Part shown: in pieces, positions 49,089 through 62,488 of the stretch
How the letters are laid out: every line of letters begins with the position of its first letter
Position numbering within the stretch: position 1 is the stretch's first letter
Origin: Bos javanicus
Taxonomy: Eukaryota; Chordata; Mammalia; Artiodactyla; Bovidae
NCBI RefSeq assembly: GCF_032452875.1
Contig: NW_026894316.1
Coordinates: forward strand, 1 to 64,000
Reading direction: 5' to 3'
Length of the DNA stretch: 64,000 bases
Program-made: the position numbers and the translations under genes
The notes under the pieces: generated by a model
Told to the model about the DNA's origin: nothing
The model's input: the letters and a program-made list of their open reading frames with translations, nothing else
The model's database searches: none

Positions 49089-50628
49089 GGTGGCGACCGA
49101 ACAGGGACCTCAGGAGGCAATACTCAAAGAGCTGAGATCATGCACACATCAGGTGGCTATCAAGCACTTCTCACCTGGCTGGTCATGCAATGTTCACGTA
49201 GCTACCATATACTGGTCACGTGACTGATCATGCACAGATCACGTAAATGATCATGCACTGCTCACGTGACTAATCATGTACTGATCATGTGACTGATCAT
49301 GCAGTGATCGGGTGGCTATCATGCACTGCTCACGTGGCTGATCATGCAATGATCACGTAGCAACCATGTACTGGTCACGTGACTGATCATGCACTGATCA
49401 CGTGATTAATCCAGCACGGATCACCTGACTCATCATGCACTGAACACGTGGCTGATCACACACGTATCACGTGACTGATCATGCACTGATCACGTGGTTA
49501 TCATGCACTGATCACGTGGCTATCACTCACTGATCACGTGGATATCATGCACGGATCACGTGGCTGATCACACACGTATCACGTGACTGATCATGCACTG
49601 ATCACCTGTCTATCATGCACTGATCACGTGGCTATCATGCACTGATCACGTGGCTGATCATGCAATGATCACGTAGCTACCATGTACTGGTCACGTGACT
49701 GCTCTTGCACGGATCACGTAATTGATCATGCACTGATCACGTGGCTGATCAAGCACTGATCACGTGGCTATCATGCACTGCTAACGTGGCTGATCATGAA
49801 ATGATCCAGCAGCTACCATGTGCTGGTCACGTGACTGATCATGCACTGATCATGTGGCTGATCATGCACTGATCACGTGACTGATCATGCACTGATCACG
49901 TGACTGATCATGCACTGATCACGTGGCTATCATGCACTGATAACTTGGCTGGTCATACACAGATCACGCAGCTACCATGTACTGGTCACGTGACTGATCA
50001 TGCACTGATGACGTAATTGATCATGCACTGATCATGTGGCTGATCCTGCACTGATCACTTGACTGATCATGCACTGATCACGTGACTTATCATGCACTGA
50101 TCACGTGGCTATCATGCACTGATCACATGGCTGGTCATACACTGATCACGTGCCTGGTCATGCACAGATTACATGACTGATCATGCGCTGATCACGTCAC
50201 TGATCATGCACTGATCACGTGGCTCTCATACACTACTCACGTGGCTGATCATGCAATGATCATGTAGCTACCATGTACCGGTCACGTGACTGATCATACA
50301 TCCATTAGGTGACTAATCATGCACTGATCACGTGGCTATCATGCACTGTTCACGTGGCTGATCATACACTGATCACCTGCCTGGTCATGCACAGATCACG
50401 TGACTAATCATGAACTGATCACGTAGCAATCATTCACTGATCACCTGGCTGATCATGCACTGATCACGTGGCTATCATGCACTGATCACGTGGCTGATCA
50501 TGCACTGATACCGTGACTGAGCATGGACTGATCACATGACTATCATGTAGTGATCACGTGACTTAATGGCACTGATCATGTGACTGATCATGCGCTGATC
50601 ATGTTTGCTTTCATACACTGATCATGTG

Positions 50629-50867
50629 CCTCTGGAGGCAATAAACAAAGAGCTGAGTAGGCACGAATCAAACAGTCAGCAGGCAAAAATCATGGATCTC
50701 AGCTGTGAGGAATCATGCTGCTCAGCTGGCAATAATCAAGCAGCTGAGCAGGCAGGAATTACACAGCAGCTGGCAATTGTCAAGCAGATGACAGGCAGGA
50801 ATCATGCAGCTCAGCTGGCAATTGTCAAGCAGATGAGCAGACAGTAATCACGCAGCTCAGCAGGCCC
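50629..50867 (+). repeat. Pvu block 8 (long form, subtype A)
   Basis: About 239 bp, AATAAA retained; AGGCAAAAATCATGGATC and ACACAGCAGCTGG are private variants. The next block begins only 728 bp downstream. Confidence 0.85.
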
Positions 50868-51356
50868 TGATCACGTGACTGAGCATGCACTGTTCACCTG
50901 GCTGATCATACACTGATCATGTGATTGTACAAGCACTGATCACTTGGATATCATGCACTGATCACGTGGCTAATCATACATTATTCACGTGTCTGACCAT
51001 GCACTGATCACGTGGCTGATCATGCAATGATCACGTAGCTACCATATACTGGTCCCATGAGTGATCATGCACTGATCACGTATTTGATCGTGCACTGATC
51101 ACGTGGCTGATCATGCACTGAACACGTGACTGATCATGCACTGATCACGTGACTGATCATGCACTGATCACGTGGCTATCATGCACTGCTCACGTGGCTG
51201 ATCATGCACTGATCACGCAGCCACCATGTACTGGTCACATGACTGATCATGCACTGATCACGTAATTGATCAAGCACTGATCACCTGGCTTATCATGCAT
51301 TGATTATGTGACTGATCATGTGCTGATCATGTTTGGTGTCACACACTGATCATGTG

Positions 51357-51593
51357 CATCTGGAGGCAATGAACAATGAGCTGAGTAGGCAGGAATCAGT
51401 CAGCAGGATATAATCATGGAACTCAGCTTTGAGAAATCATGCTGCTCAGCTGGCAATAATCAAGTAGATGAGCAAGCAGGAATTATGCAGCACAGGTGGC
51501 AATTGTTAAGAAGATGACAGGCAGGAATCGTACAGCTCAGCTGTTATTTGTCAAGCAGATGAGCAGACAGTAATCACACAGCTCAGCAGGCCC
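51357..51593 (+). repeat. Pvu block 9 (subtype B)
   Basis: About 237 bp. Reads GGCAATGAACAATGAG (no AATAAA), GCAGGATATAATC, CAAGTAGATGAGC and CACAGGTGGCAATTG. The leader differs from subtype A (GGCTTATCATGC, GTTTGGTGTCACACACTG). Confidence 0.85.
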
Positions 51594-53376
51594 TGATCAC
51601 GTGACTGAGCATGCACTGTTCAAGTCGCTGATCACACACCTAACACATGAATGATCATGCACTGATTACGTGGCTCTCATGCACTGATCACGTGATTGCG
51701 CATGCACTGATCACGTAATTGTATGCACTGCTCACGTGGCTATCATGCACTGATGACGTGGCTGATCATGCACTGATCACGTAGCTATCTTGCACTGATC
51801 ACTTCGCTGATCATACACTAATCACGGGACTTATCGTGCACTGATCACGGCGCTATCATGCATTGTCTACATGACTCCACATGCACTGATCACGTGGATG
51901 ATCATGCACTGATCACGTGACTGACCATGCACTGATCACATGACTGATCATTCACTGATCACCTGGCTGATCAAGCACTGATCACGTAATTGATCATGCA
52001 CTGATAATTTGGCTGATCATGCACTGATCACGTGGCTGATCATACACTGATCACGTGACTGATCATGCACTGATCACATGGCTATCATGCACTGATCACT
52101 TGGCTGGTCATACACTGATCACATGACTAATCATGCACTGTTCACGTGACTGATCATCTACTGATCATGTGACTGATCATGCACTGATCACGTAATTGAT
52201 CATGCACTATTCACGTGGCTGATCATGTAATGATCACGTGACTGACCATGCACTGATCACGTGACTGATCATCCACTGGTCAGTTGGCTATCATGCACTG
52301 ATTACTTGGCTGATCATACACTGATCACGTGACTGATAATGCACTGATCATCTGGCTATCATGCACTGATTACCTGGCTATCGTGCACTGATCACGTGGT
52401 TCATCATACACTGATCACGAGACTGATCATGCACTGATCACGTCTATATCATGCACTGATCACATGACTGCCCATGCACTGATCACACGGATGATCATAC
52501 ACTGATCATGTGACAGATCACGCACTGATCACGTGGCTATCATGCACTGCTCACGTGGCTGTTCATTCAATGATCATGTAGCTACCATGTACTGGTCACG
52601 TGAGTGATCATGCACTGATCACGTAATTGATCATGCACTGATCAGTTGACTTATCATGCACTGTTCACGAGAGTGATCATGCACTGATCACGTGAGTGAT
52701 CATGCAATGATCTCGTGGCTATCATGCACGGCTCATGTGGCTGGTCATGCAATGATCACGTAGCTACCATATACTGGTCACGTGACTGATCATGCACTGA
52801 TCACGTAACTGATCATGCACTGATCATGTGGCTGATCATACACTGATTACGTGGTTGATCATCCACTGATCACGTGACTGATCATGCACTGATCACGTGA
52901 CTGATCATGCACTGATCACGTGGCTATCATGCACTGATCACTTGGCTGGTCATACACTGATCAGGTGCCTGGTCATGCAGAGATTACATGACTGATCATG
53001 CACTGAACACGTGACTGATCATGCACTGATCACGTGGCTATCATGCACTACTCACGTGGCTGAACATGCAATGATCATGTAGCTACCATGTACCGGTCAG
53101 GTGACTGATCATACACCCATTAGGTGACGGATCATGCACTGATCACGTCGCTGATCATACACTGATCACCTGCCTGGTCATGCACAGATCACGTGACAAA
53201 TCATGAACTGATCACATAGCTATCATGAACTGATCACCTGGCTGATCATGCACTGATACCGTGACTGAGCATGGACTGATCACATGACTATCATGTAGTG
53301 ATCACGTGACTTAATGGCTCTGATCATGTGACTGATCATGCGCTGATCACGTTTGCTATCATACACTGATCATTTG

Positions 53377-53617
53377 CCTCTGGAGGCAATAAACAAAGAG
53401 CTGAGTAGGCACGAATCAAACAGTCAGCAGGCAATAATCATGGAACTCAGGTGTGAGGAATCATGCTGCTCAGCTGGCAATAATCAAGCAGCTGAGCAGG
53501 CAGGAATTACGCAGCACAGCTGGCAATTGTCAAGCAGATGACAGGCAGGAATCATGCAGCTCAGCTGGCAATTTTCAAGCAGATGAGCAGACAGGAATCA
53601 CACAGCTCAGCAGGCCC
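53377..53617 (+). repeat. Pvu block 10 (long form, subtype A)
   Basis: 241 bp, AATAAA retained, preceded by the subtype-A leader. Begins 2.02 kb after block 9. Confidence 0.85.
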
Positions 53618-56008
53618 TTATCACGTGACTGAGCATGCACTATTCACCTGGCTGATCATACACTGATCACGTGATGATCATGCACTGATCACTTGGATAT
53701 CATGCACTGATCACGTGGCTGATCATACACCGATCACGTGTCTGACCATGCACTGATCACGTGGCTGATCACACACCTATCACGTGAATGATCATGCACT
53801 GATCACGTGGCTCTCATGCACTGATCACGTGATTGCGCATGCACTGATCACGTAATTGTATGCACTGATGACGTGGCTATCATGCACTGATGAAGTGGCT
53901 GATCATGCACTGATCATGTGACTGATCATGCACTGATCACGTAGCTATCTTGCACTGATCACTTGGCTGATCATACACTCATTTCGGGACTGATCATGCA
54001 CTGATCACCGCGCTATCATGCATTGACTAAATGACTCCACATGCACTGATCACGTGGATGATCATACACTGATCACGTGACTGATCATGCACTGATCATC
54101 TGGCTATCCTGCACTCATTACCTGGCTATCGTGCACTGATCACGTGGTTGATCATTCACTGATCACGAGAGTGATCATACACTGATCACAAGACTGATCA
54201 TGCACTGATCACTTCTATATCATGCACTGATCACATGACTGCCCATGCACTGATCACGTGGATGATCATACACTGATCATGTGACAGATCATGCAGTGAT
54301 CACGTGGCTATCATGCACTGATAAGTGGCTGATCATACTCTGCTCCTGAAACTGATCATGCAATCATCACGTGGCTATCATGCACTGCTCACGTGGCTGA
54401 TCATGCAATGATCATGTAGCTACCATGTACTAGTCACTTGAGTGATCGTGCACTGATAACGTAATAGATCATGCACTGATCAGGTGACTTATCATGCACT
54501 GTTCACCTGACTGATCATGCACTGATCACGTGACTGATCATGCACTGATCTCGTGGCTATCATGCACGGCTCACGTGGCTGATCATGCAATGATCACCTA
54601 GATACCATGTACTGGTCACATGACTGATCATGCACTGATGACGTAATTGATCATGCAGTTATCATGTGGCTGATCATGCACTGATCACGTGGCTGATCAT
54701 ACACTGATTACGTGACTGATCATGCACTGATCATGTGACTGATCATGCACTGATCACTTGGCTATGATGCACTGATCACTTGGCTGGTCATACACTGATC
54801 ACTTGCCTGGTCATGCACAGATTACATGACTGATCATGCACTGATCACGTGACTGATTATGCACTGATCACCTGGCTGATCATGCACTAATCACGTGGCT
54901 GATCATGCAATGATCATGTAGCTACCATGTACTGATCACGTGACTGATCATACAACCATCAGGTGACTGATCATGCACTGATCACGTGGCTCTCATGCAC
55001 TGATCACGTGGCTATCATGCACTGATCACGTGGATAAAATGCACTGATCACGTGGCTGATCACACACGTATCACATGACTGATCATGCACTGATCACGTG
55101 GCTATCATGCACTGATCACGTGGCTGATCACGCAATGATCACGTAGCTACCATGTACTGGTCACCTGACTGATCATGCACTGATTACGTAATTGATCCTG
55201 CACTGATCACATGGCTCATCACGCACTGATCCGGTGGCTGATCACGCACGTATCAGCTGACTGATCATGTACAGATCACGTGACTAATCATGAAGTGATC
55301 ACGTGGCTATCCTGCAATGATCACGTGGATATCATGCACTGATCACGTGGCTATCATGCACTGATCACGTGGCTGATCATGCAATGATCACGTAGCTACC
55401 ATGCACTGGTCACGTGACTGATCATGCACTGATCAGGTGACTGATCATGCACTGATCACGTGACTGATCATGCACTGTCACGTGACTATCATGCACTGAT
55501 CACGTGTCTGATCATACACTGATCACGCGACTGACCATGCACTGATCACGTGGCTGATCATGCACTGCTCACGTGACTGATCATGCACTGATCACGTGGC
55601 TATCATGCACTGATCACGTGTCTGATCATGCACTGATCACGTGTCTGACCATGCACTGATCACGTGGCTGATCATACACTGCTCACGTGACTGATCATGC
55701 ACTGATCACGTGGCTGATCATGCACTGCTCACGTGGCTATCATGCACTGATCACGTACTGATCATGCACTGATCACGTGGCTGATCATGCACTGATCACG
55801 TGGCTACCATGCACTGGTCCCGTGGGTGATCATTCACTGATCACGTGACTGATCATGCACTGATCACGTGGCTGATCATGCACTGATCACGTGACTGATC
55901 ATGCACTGATCACATAACTGATCATGCACTGATCACCTGGCTTATCATGCATTGATCATGTGACTGATCATGCGCTGATCATGTTTGCTGTCACACACTG
56001 ATCATGTG

Positions 56009-56239
56009 CCTCTGCAGGCAATGAGCAAAGAGCTGATAGGCAGGAATCAGTCAGCAGGCTATAATCATGAACTCACTTTGATAAATCATGCTGCTCAGCT
56101 GGCAATAATCAAGTACTGAGCAGGCAGGAATTACGCAGCACAGTGGCAATTGTCAAGGAGATGACAGGCAGGATCGTGCAGCTCAGCTGGCAATTGTCAA
56201 GCAGATGAGCAGACAGTAATCACGCAGCTCAGCAGGCCC
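56009..56239 (+). repeat. Pvu block 11 (subtype B, small deletions)
   Basis: About 231 bp. GGCAATGAGCAAAG (no AATAAA), GCAGGCTATAATC, CAAGTACTGAGC. Leader GGCTTATCATGC and GCTGTCACACACTG as in block 9. Confidence 0.85.
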
Positions 56240-56638
56240 TGATCACGTGACTGATCATTCACTGTTCACGTGGCTGATCATGCACTGATCACGTAACTGA
56301 TCATGCACTGATCACGTGGCTGATCATGCACTGCTCACGTGGCTGATCATGCAATGATCACGTAGCTACCATGCACTGGTCACGTGGCTGATCATGCACT
56401 GATCACGTAACTGATCATGCACTGATCACGTGACTGATCATGCACTGATCACGTGACTGATCATGCACTGATCACGTGGCTGATCATGCACTGCTCACGT
56501 GGCTGATCATGCACTGATCACGTGGCTGAACCATGCACTGGTCACGTGGCTGATCATGCACTGATCACGTGGCTGATCATGCACTGATCACGTGGCTCAT
56601 CATGCACTGATCACGTGGCTGATCACACATGATCACGT

Positions 56639-56830
56639 GACTGATCATGCACTGATCACGTGGCTGATCATGCACTGATCACGTGGCTGATCATGCACTG
56701 ATCACGTGGCTGATCATGCACTGATCACGTGGCTGATCATGCACTGATCACGTGACTGATCATGCACTGATCACGTGGCTGATCATGCACTGATCACGTG
56801 GCTATCATGCACTGATCACGTGGCTGATCA
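56639..56830 (+). repeat. Near-perfect 23-bp monomer run
   Basis: Consecutive GGCTGATCATGCACTGATCA monomers with hardly any change; representative of the homogenised 55.4-61 kb stretch. Confidence 0.85.
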
Positions 56831-58006
56831 TGCACTGATCACGTAGCTACCATGTACTGGTCACGTGACTGATCATGCACTGATCACGTAACTGATCATG
56901 CACTGATCACGTGGCTGATCATGCACTGATCACGTGACTGATCATGCACTGATCACGTGACTGATCATGCACTGATCACGTGGCTATCATGCACGGCTCA
57001 TGTGGCTGATCATGCAATGATCACGTACCTACCATGTACTGGTCACGTGACTGATCATGCACTGATCACGTAATTGATCATGCCCTGATCATGTGGCTGA
57101 TCATGCACTGATCACGTGGCTGATCATGCACTGATCACGTGACTGATCATGCACTGATCACGTGGCTGATCATGCACTGATCACGTGGCTATCATGCACT
57201 GATCACTTGGCTGGTCATGCACTGATCACGTGCCTGGTCATGCACAGATTACGTGACTGATCATGCACTGATCACGTGACTGATCATGCACTGATCACGT
57301 GGCTATCATGCACTGCTCACGTGGCTGACCATGCAATGATCACGCAGCTACCATGTACCGGTCACGTTGACTGATCACGCACCGATCAGGTGGCGGATCA
57401 TGCACTGATCACGTGGCTGATCATGCACTGTTCACGTGGCTGATCATGCACTGATCACGTGACTGGTCATGCACTGATCACGTGACTAATCATGCACTGA
57501 TCACGTGGCTATCATGCACTGATCACGTGGCTGATCATGCACTGATCACGTGGCTGATCATGCACTGATCACGTGACTGATCATGCACTGATCACGTGAC
57601 TGATCATGCACTGATCACGTGGCTATCATGCACTGATCACGTGGCTGATCATGCACTGATCACGTAGCTACGATGTACCGGTCACGTGACTGATCATACA
57701 CCCATCACGTGACTGATCATGCACTGATCACGTGGCTATCATGCACTGATCACGTGGCTGATCATGCACTGATCACGTCTATATCATGCACTGATCACGT
57801 GACTGATCATGCACTGATCACGTGGCTGATCATGCACTGATCACGTGACTGATCATGCACTGATCACGTGGCTGATCATGCACTGATACCGTGACTGATC
57901 ATGCACTGATCACATGGCTATCATGCACTGATCACGTGACTTAATGGCGCTGATCATGTGACTGATCATGCGCTGATCATGTTTGCTATCATACGCTGAT
58001 CATGTG

Positions 58007-58247
58007 CCTCTGGAGGCAATAAACAAAGAGCTGAGTAGGCACGAATCATACAGTCAGCAGGCAATAATCATGGAACTCAGCTGTGAGGAATCATGCTGCT
58101 CAGCTGGCAATAATCAAGCAGCTGAGCAGGCAGGAATTACGCAGCACAGCTGTCAATTGTCAAGCAGATGACAGGCAGGAATCGTGCAGCTCAGCTGGCA
58201 ATTGTCAAGCAGATGAGCAGACAGTAATCACGCAGCTCAGCAGGCCC
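58007..58247 (+). repeat. Pvu block 12 (long form, subtype A)
   Basis: 241 bp, AATAAA retained; private variants CGAATCATACAG and CAGCTGTCAATTG. Begins 1998 bp after block 11. Confidence 0.85.
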
Positions 58248-59389
58248 TGATCACGTGACTGAGCATGCACTGTTCATGTGGCTGATCATACACTGATCAC
58301 GTGATGATCATGCACTGATCACTTGGATATCATGCACTGATCACATGGCTGATCATACACTGTTCACGTGTCTGACCATGCACTGATCACGTGGCTGATC
58401 ATACAGTGCTCAGGTAACTGATCATGCACTGATCACGTGGCTATCATGCACTGATCACGTGGCTGATCATGCACTGATCACGTGGCTGATCACACACTGA
58501 TCACGTGACTGATCATGCACTGATCACGTGGCATCATGCACTGATCACGTGGCTGATCATGCACTGATCACGTGACTGATCATGCACTGATCACGTGGCT
58601 GATCATGCACTGCTCACGTGGCTGGTCATGGAATGATCACGTAGCTACCATGCACTGGTCACGTGACTGATCATGCACTGATCACGTGACTGATCATGCA
58701 CTGATCACGTGACTGATCATGCACTGATCACGTGGCTATCATGCACTGCTCACGTGGCTGATCATGCACTGATCACGTAGCTACCATGTACTGGTCACGT
58801 GACTGATCATGCACTGATCAGGTGATTGATCATGCACTGATCACGTGGCTATCATGCACTGATCACGTGGCTGATCATGCACTGATCACGTGACTGATCA
58901 TGCACTGATCACGTGGCTGATCATGCACTGATCACGTGGCTGATCATGCACTGATCACGTGGCTGATCATGCACTGATCACGTGGCTATCATGCACTGAT
59001 CACGTGGCTGATCATGCACTGATCACGGATCATGCACTGATCACGTGGCTGATCATGCACTGATCACGTGACTGATCATGCACTGATCACGTGGCTATCA
59101 TGCACTGATCACGTGGCTGATCATGCACTGATCACGTACTTATCATGCACTGATCACGTGGCTGATCATGCAATGATCACGTGGCTACCATGCACTGATC
59201 ACGTGACTGACCATGCACTGATCACGTGACTGATCATGCACTGATCACGTGGCTGATCATGCACTGATCACGTGACTGAGCATGCACTGATCACGTGACT
59301 GATCATGCACTGATCACGTGGCTTATCATGCGCTGATCATGTGACTGATCATGCGCTGATCATGTTTGCTATCATACACTGATCATGTG

Positions 59390-59630
59390 CCTCTGGAGGC
59401 AATAAACAAAGAGCTGAGTAGGCACGAATCAAACAGTCAGCAGGCTATAATCATGGAACTCAGCTGTGAGGAATCATGCTGCTCAGCTGGCAATAATCAA
59501 GTAGCTGAGCAGGCAGGAATTACGCAGCACAGGTGGCAATTGTCAAGCAGATGACAGGCAGGAATCGTGCAGCTCAGCTGGCAATTGTCAAGCAGATGAG
59601 CAGACAGTAATCACGCAGCTCAGCAGGCCC
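59390..59630 (+). repeat. Pvu block 13 (A/B hybrid)
   Basis: 241 bp. The first part is subtype A with AATAAA (GGCAATAAACAAAG, GGCACGAATCAAAC); then GCAGGCTATAATC, CAAGTAGCTGAGC and CACAGGTGGCAATTG are subtype B variants. Its leader (GGCTTATCATGC) and position are those of a B block. Confidence 0.8.
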
Positions 59631-59820
59631 TGATCACGTGACTGAGCATGCACTGTTCACGTGGCTGATCATACACTGATCACGTGACTGATCATGCACT
59701 GATCACGTGGCTATCATGCACTGATCACGTGGCTGATCATGCACTGATCACGTGGCTACCATGCACTGATCACGTGGCTGATCATGCACTGATCACGTAA
59801 CTGATCATGCACTGATCACG

Positions 59821-60214
59821 TGGCTGATCATGCACTGATCACGTGACTGATCATGCACTGATCACGTGGCTATCATGCACTGATCACGTGGCTGATCATG
59901 CACTGATCACGTAGCAACCATGCACTGATCACGTGACTGATCATGCACTGATCACGTAACTGATCATGCACTGATCACGTGGCTGATCATGCACTGATCA
60001 CGTGGCTGATCACACATGATCACGTGACTGATCATGCACTGATCACGTGGCTATCATGCACTGATCACGTGGCTATCATGCACTGATCACGTGGATATCA
60101 TGCACTGATCACGTGGCTGATCATGCACTGATCACGTGACTGATCATGCACTGATCACGTGGCTATCATGCACTGATCACGTGGCTATCATGCACTGATC
60201 ACGTGGCTGATCAT
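59821..60214 (+). repeat. Near-perfect 22/23-bp monomer run
   Basis: Regular alternation of GACTGATCATGC, GGCTGATCATGC and GGCTATCATGC monomers, each with CACTGATCACGT. Ends at an irregular CATGCACGAGCTACTATGC near 60212. Confidence 0.85.
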
Positions 60215-61378
60215 GCACGAGCTACTATGCACTGATCACGTGACTGATCATGCACTGATCACGTGACTGATCATGCACTGATCACGTGACTGATCATGCA
60301 CTGATCACGTGACTGATCATGCACTGATCACGTGACTGATCATGCACTGATCACGTGGCTATCATGCACTGATCACGTGGCTGATCATGCACTGATCACG
60401 TAGCTACCATGCACTGATCACGTGACTGATCATGCACTGATCACGTAATTGATCATGCACTGATCACGTGGCTGATCATGCACTGATCACGTGGCTGATC
60501 ATGCACTGATCACGTGACTGATCATGCACTGATCACGTGACTGATCATGCACTGATCACGTGGCTATCATGCACTGATCACGTGGCTGATCATGCACTGA
60601 TCACGTGGCTGATCATGCACTGATCACATGACTGATCATGCACTGATCACGTGACTGATCATGCACTGATCACGTGGCTATCATGCACTGATCACGTGGC
60701 TGATCATGCACTGATCATGCAGCTACCATGTACTGGTCAGTGACTGATCATGCACTGATCACGTGACTGATCATGCACTGATCACGTGGCTATCATGCAC
60801 TGATCACGTGGCTGATCATGCACTGATCACGTGACTGATCATGCACTGATCACGTGACTGATCATGCACTGATCACGTGGCTATCATGCACTGATCACGT
60901 GGCTGATCATGCACTGATCACGTGGCTGATCATGCACTGATCACGTGACTGATCATGCACTGATCACGTGACTGATCATGCACTGATCACGTGGCTATCA
61001 TGCACTACTCACGTGGCTGATCATGCAATGATCATATAGCTACCATGTACAGGTCACGTGAATGATCATACACCCATCAGGTGACTGATCATGCACTGAT
61101 CACGTGGCTATCATGCACTGATCACGTGACTGATCATGCACTGATCACGTCTATATCATGCACTGATCACATGACTGCCCATGCACTGATCACGTGGATG
61201 ATCATACACTGATCATGTGACAGATCATGCACTGATCACGTGGCTGATCATGCACTGATACCGTGACTGAGCATGGACTGATCACATGACTATCATGTAG
61301 TGATCACGTGACTTAATGGCACTGATCATGTGACTGATCATGCACTGATCATGTTTGCTATCATACACTGATCATGTG

Positions 61379-62488
61379 CCTCTGGAGGCAATAAACAAAG
61401 AGCTGAGTAGGCACGAATCAAACAGTCAGCAGGCAATAATCATGGAACTCAGCTGTGAGGAATCATGCTGCTCAGCTGGCAATAATCAAGCAGCTGAGCA
61501 GGCAGGAATTACGCAGCACAGCTGGCAATTGTCAAGCAGATGACAGGCAGGAATCGTGCAGCTCAGCTGGCAATTGTCAAGCAGATGAGCAGACAGTAAT
61601 CACGCAGCTCAGCAGGCCCTGATCACGTGACTGAGCATGCACTGTTCACGTGGCTGATCATACACTGATCACGTGATGATCATGCACTGATCACGTGGCT
61701 ATCATGCACTGATCACGTGGCTGATCATACACTGTTCACGTGTCTGACCATGCACGGATCACGTGGCTGATCATACACTGGTCACGTAACTGATCATGCA
61801 CTGATCACGTGGCTATCATGCACTGATCACGTGGCTGATCATGCACTGATCACGTGGCTGATCACACACCTGTCACGTGACATATCATGCACTGATCACG
61901 TGGCACTCATGCACTGATCACGTGGCTGATCATACACTGATCACGTAACTGATCATGCACACATCACGTGGCTATCATGCACTGATCACGTGGCTGTCAT
62001 GGAATGATCACGTAGCTACCATATACTGTCACGTGACTGATCATGCACTGATCACGTGACTGATCATGCACTGATCACGTGACTGATCATGCACTGATCA
62101 CGTGGCTATCATGCACTACTCACGTGGCTGATCATGCAATGATCATGTAGCTACCATGTACTGGTCACGTGACTGATCATACACCCATCAGGTGATGATC
62201 ATGCACTGATCACGTGGCTATCATGCACTGATCACGTGGCTGATCATGCACTGATCACGTGCCTGATCATGCACTGATCACGTGACTGATCATGCACTGA
62301 TCACGTGGCTATCATGCACTGATCACGTGGCTGATCATGCACTGATCACGTGGCTGATCATGCACTGATACCGTGACTGAGCATGGACTGATCACATGAC
62401 TATCATGTAGTGATCACGTGACTTAATGGCGCTGATCATGTGACTGATCATGCGCTGATCATGTTTGCTATCATACACTGATCATGTG
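61379..62488 (+). repeat. 1110-bp higher-order unit, copy 1
   Basis: Pvu block 14 (61379-61619, 241 bp, AATAAA retained) plus about 869 bp of monomers. Blocks 14, 15 and 16 start exactly 1110 bp apart. Confidence 0.8.

Larger units (their letters stand above)
41181..49136 (+). repeat. LTR-satellite higher-order repeat block B (six LTRs)
   Basis: Same composite unit and junctions as array A, but a distinct subfamily: CTATCATTC for CTATTATTC in the LTR, longer C/A tracts, GACTGCGC and CATCCGG variants in most units, and one Pvu subrepeat fewer. LTR starts are 1318, 1365, 1366, 1366 and 1366 bp apart. The block begins inside the Sau-type part of a unit and ends abruptly at GAGCTGAG/ATCATGCAC, 29 nt past the last PBS. 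Confidence 0.9.
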
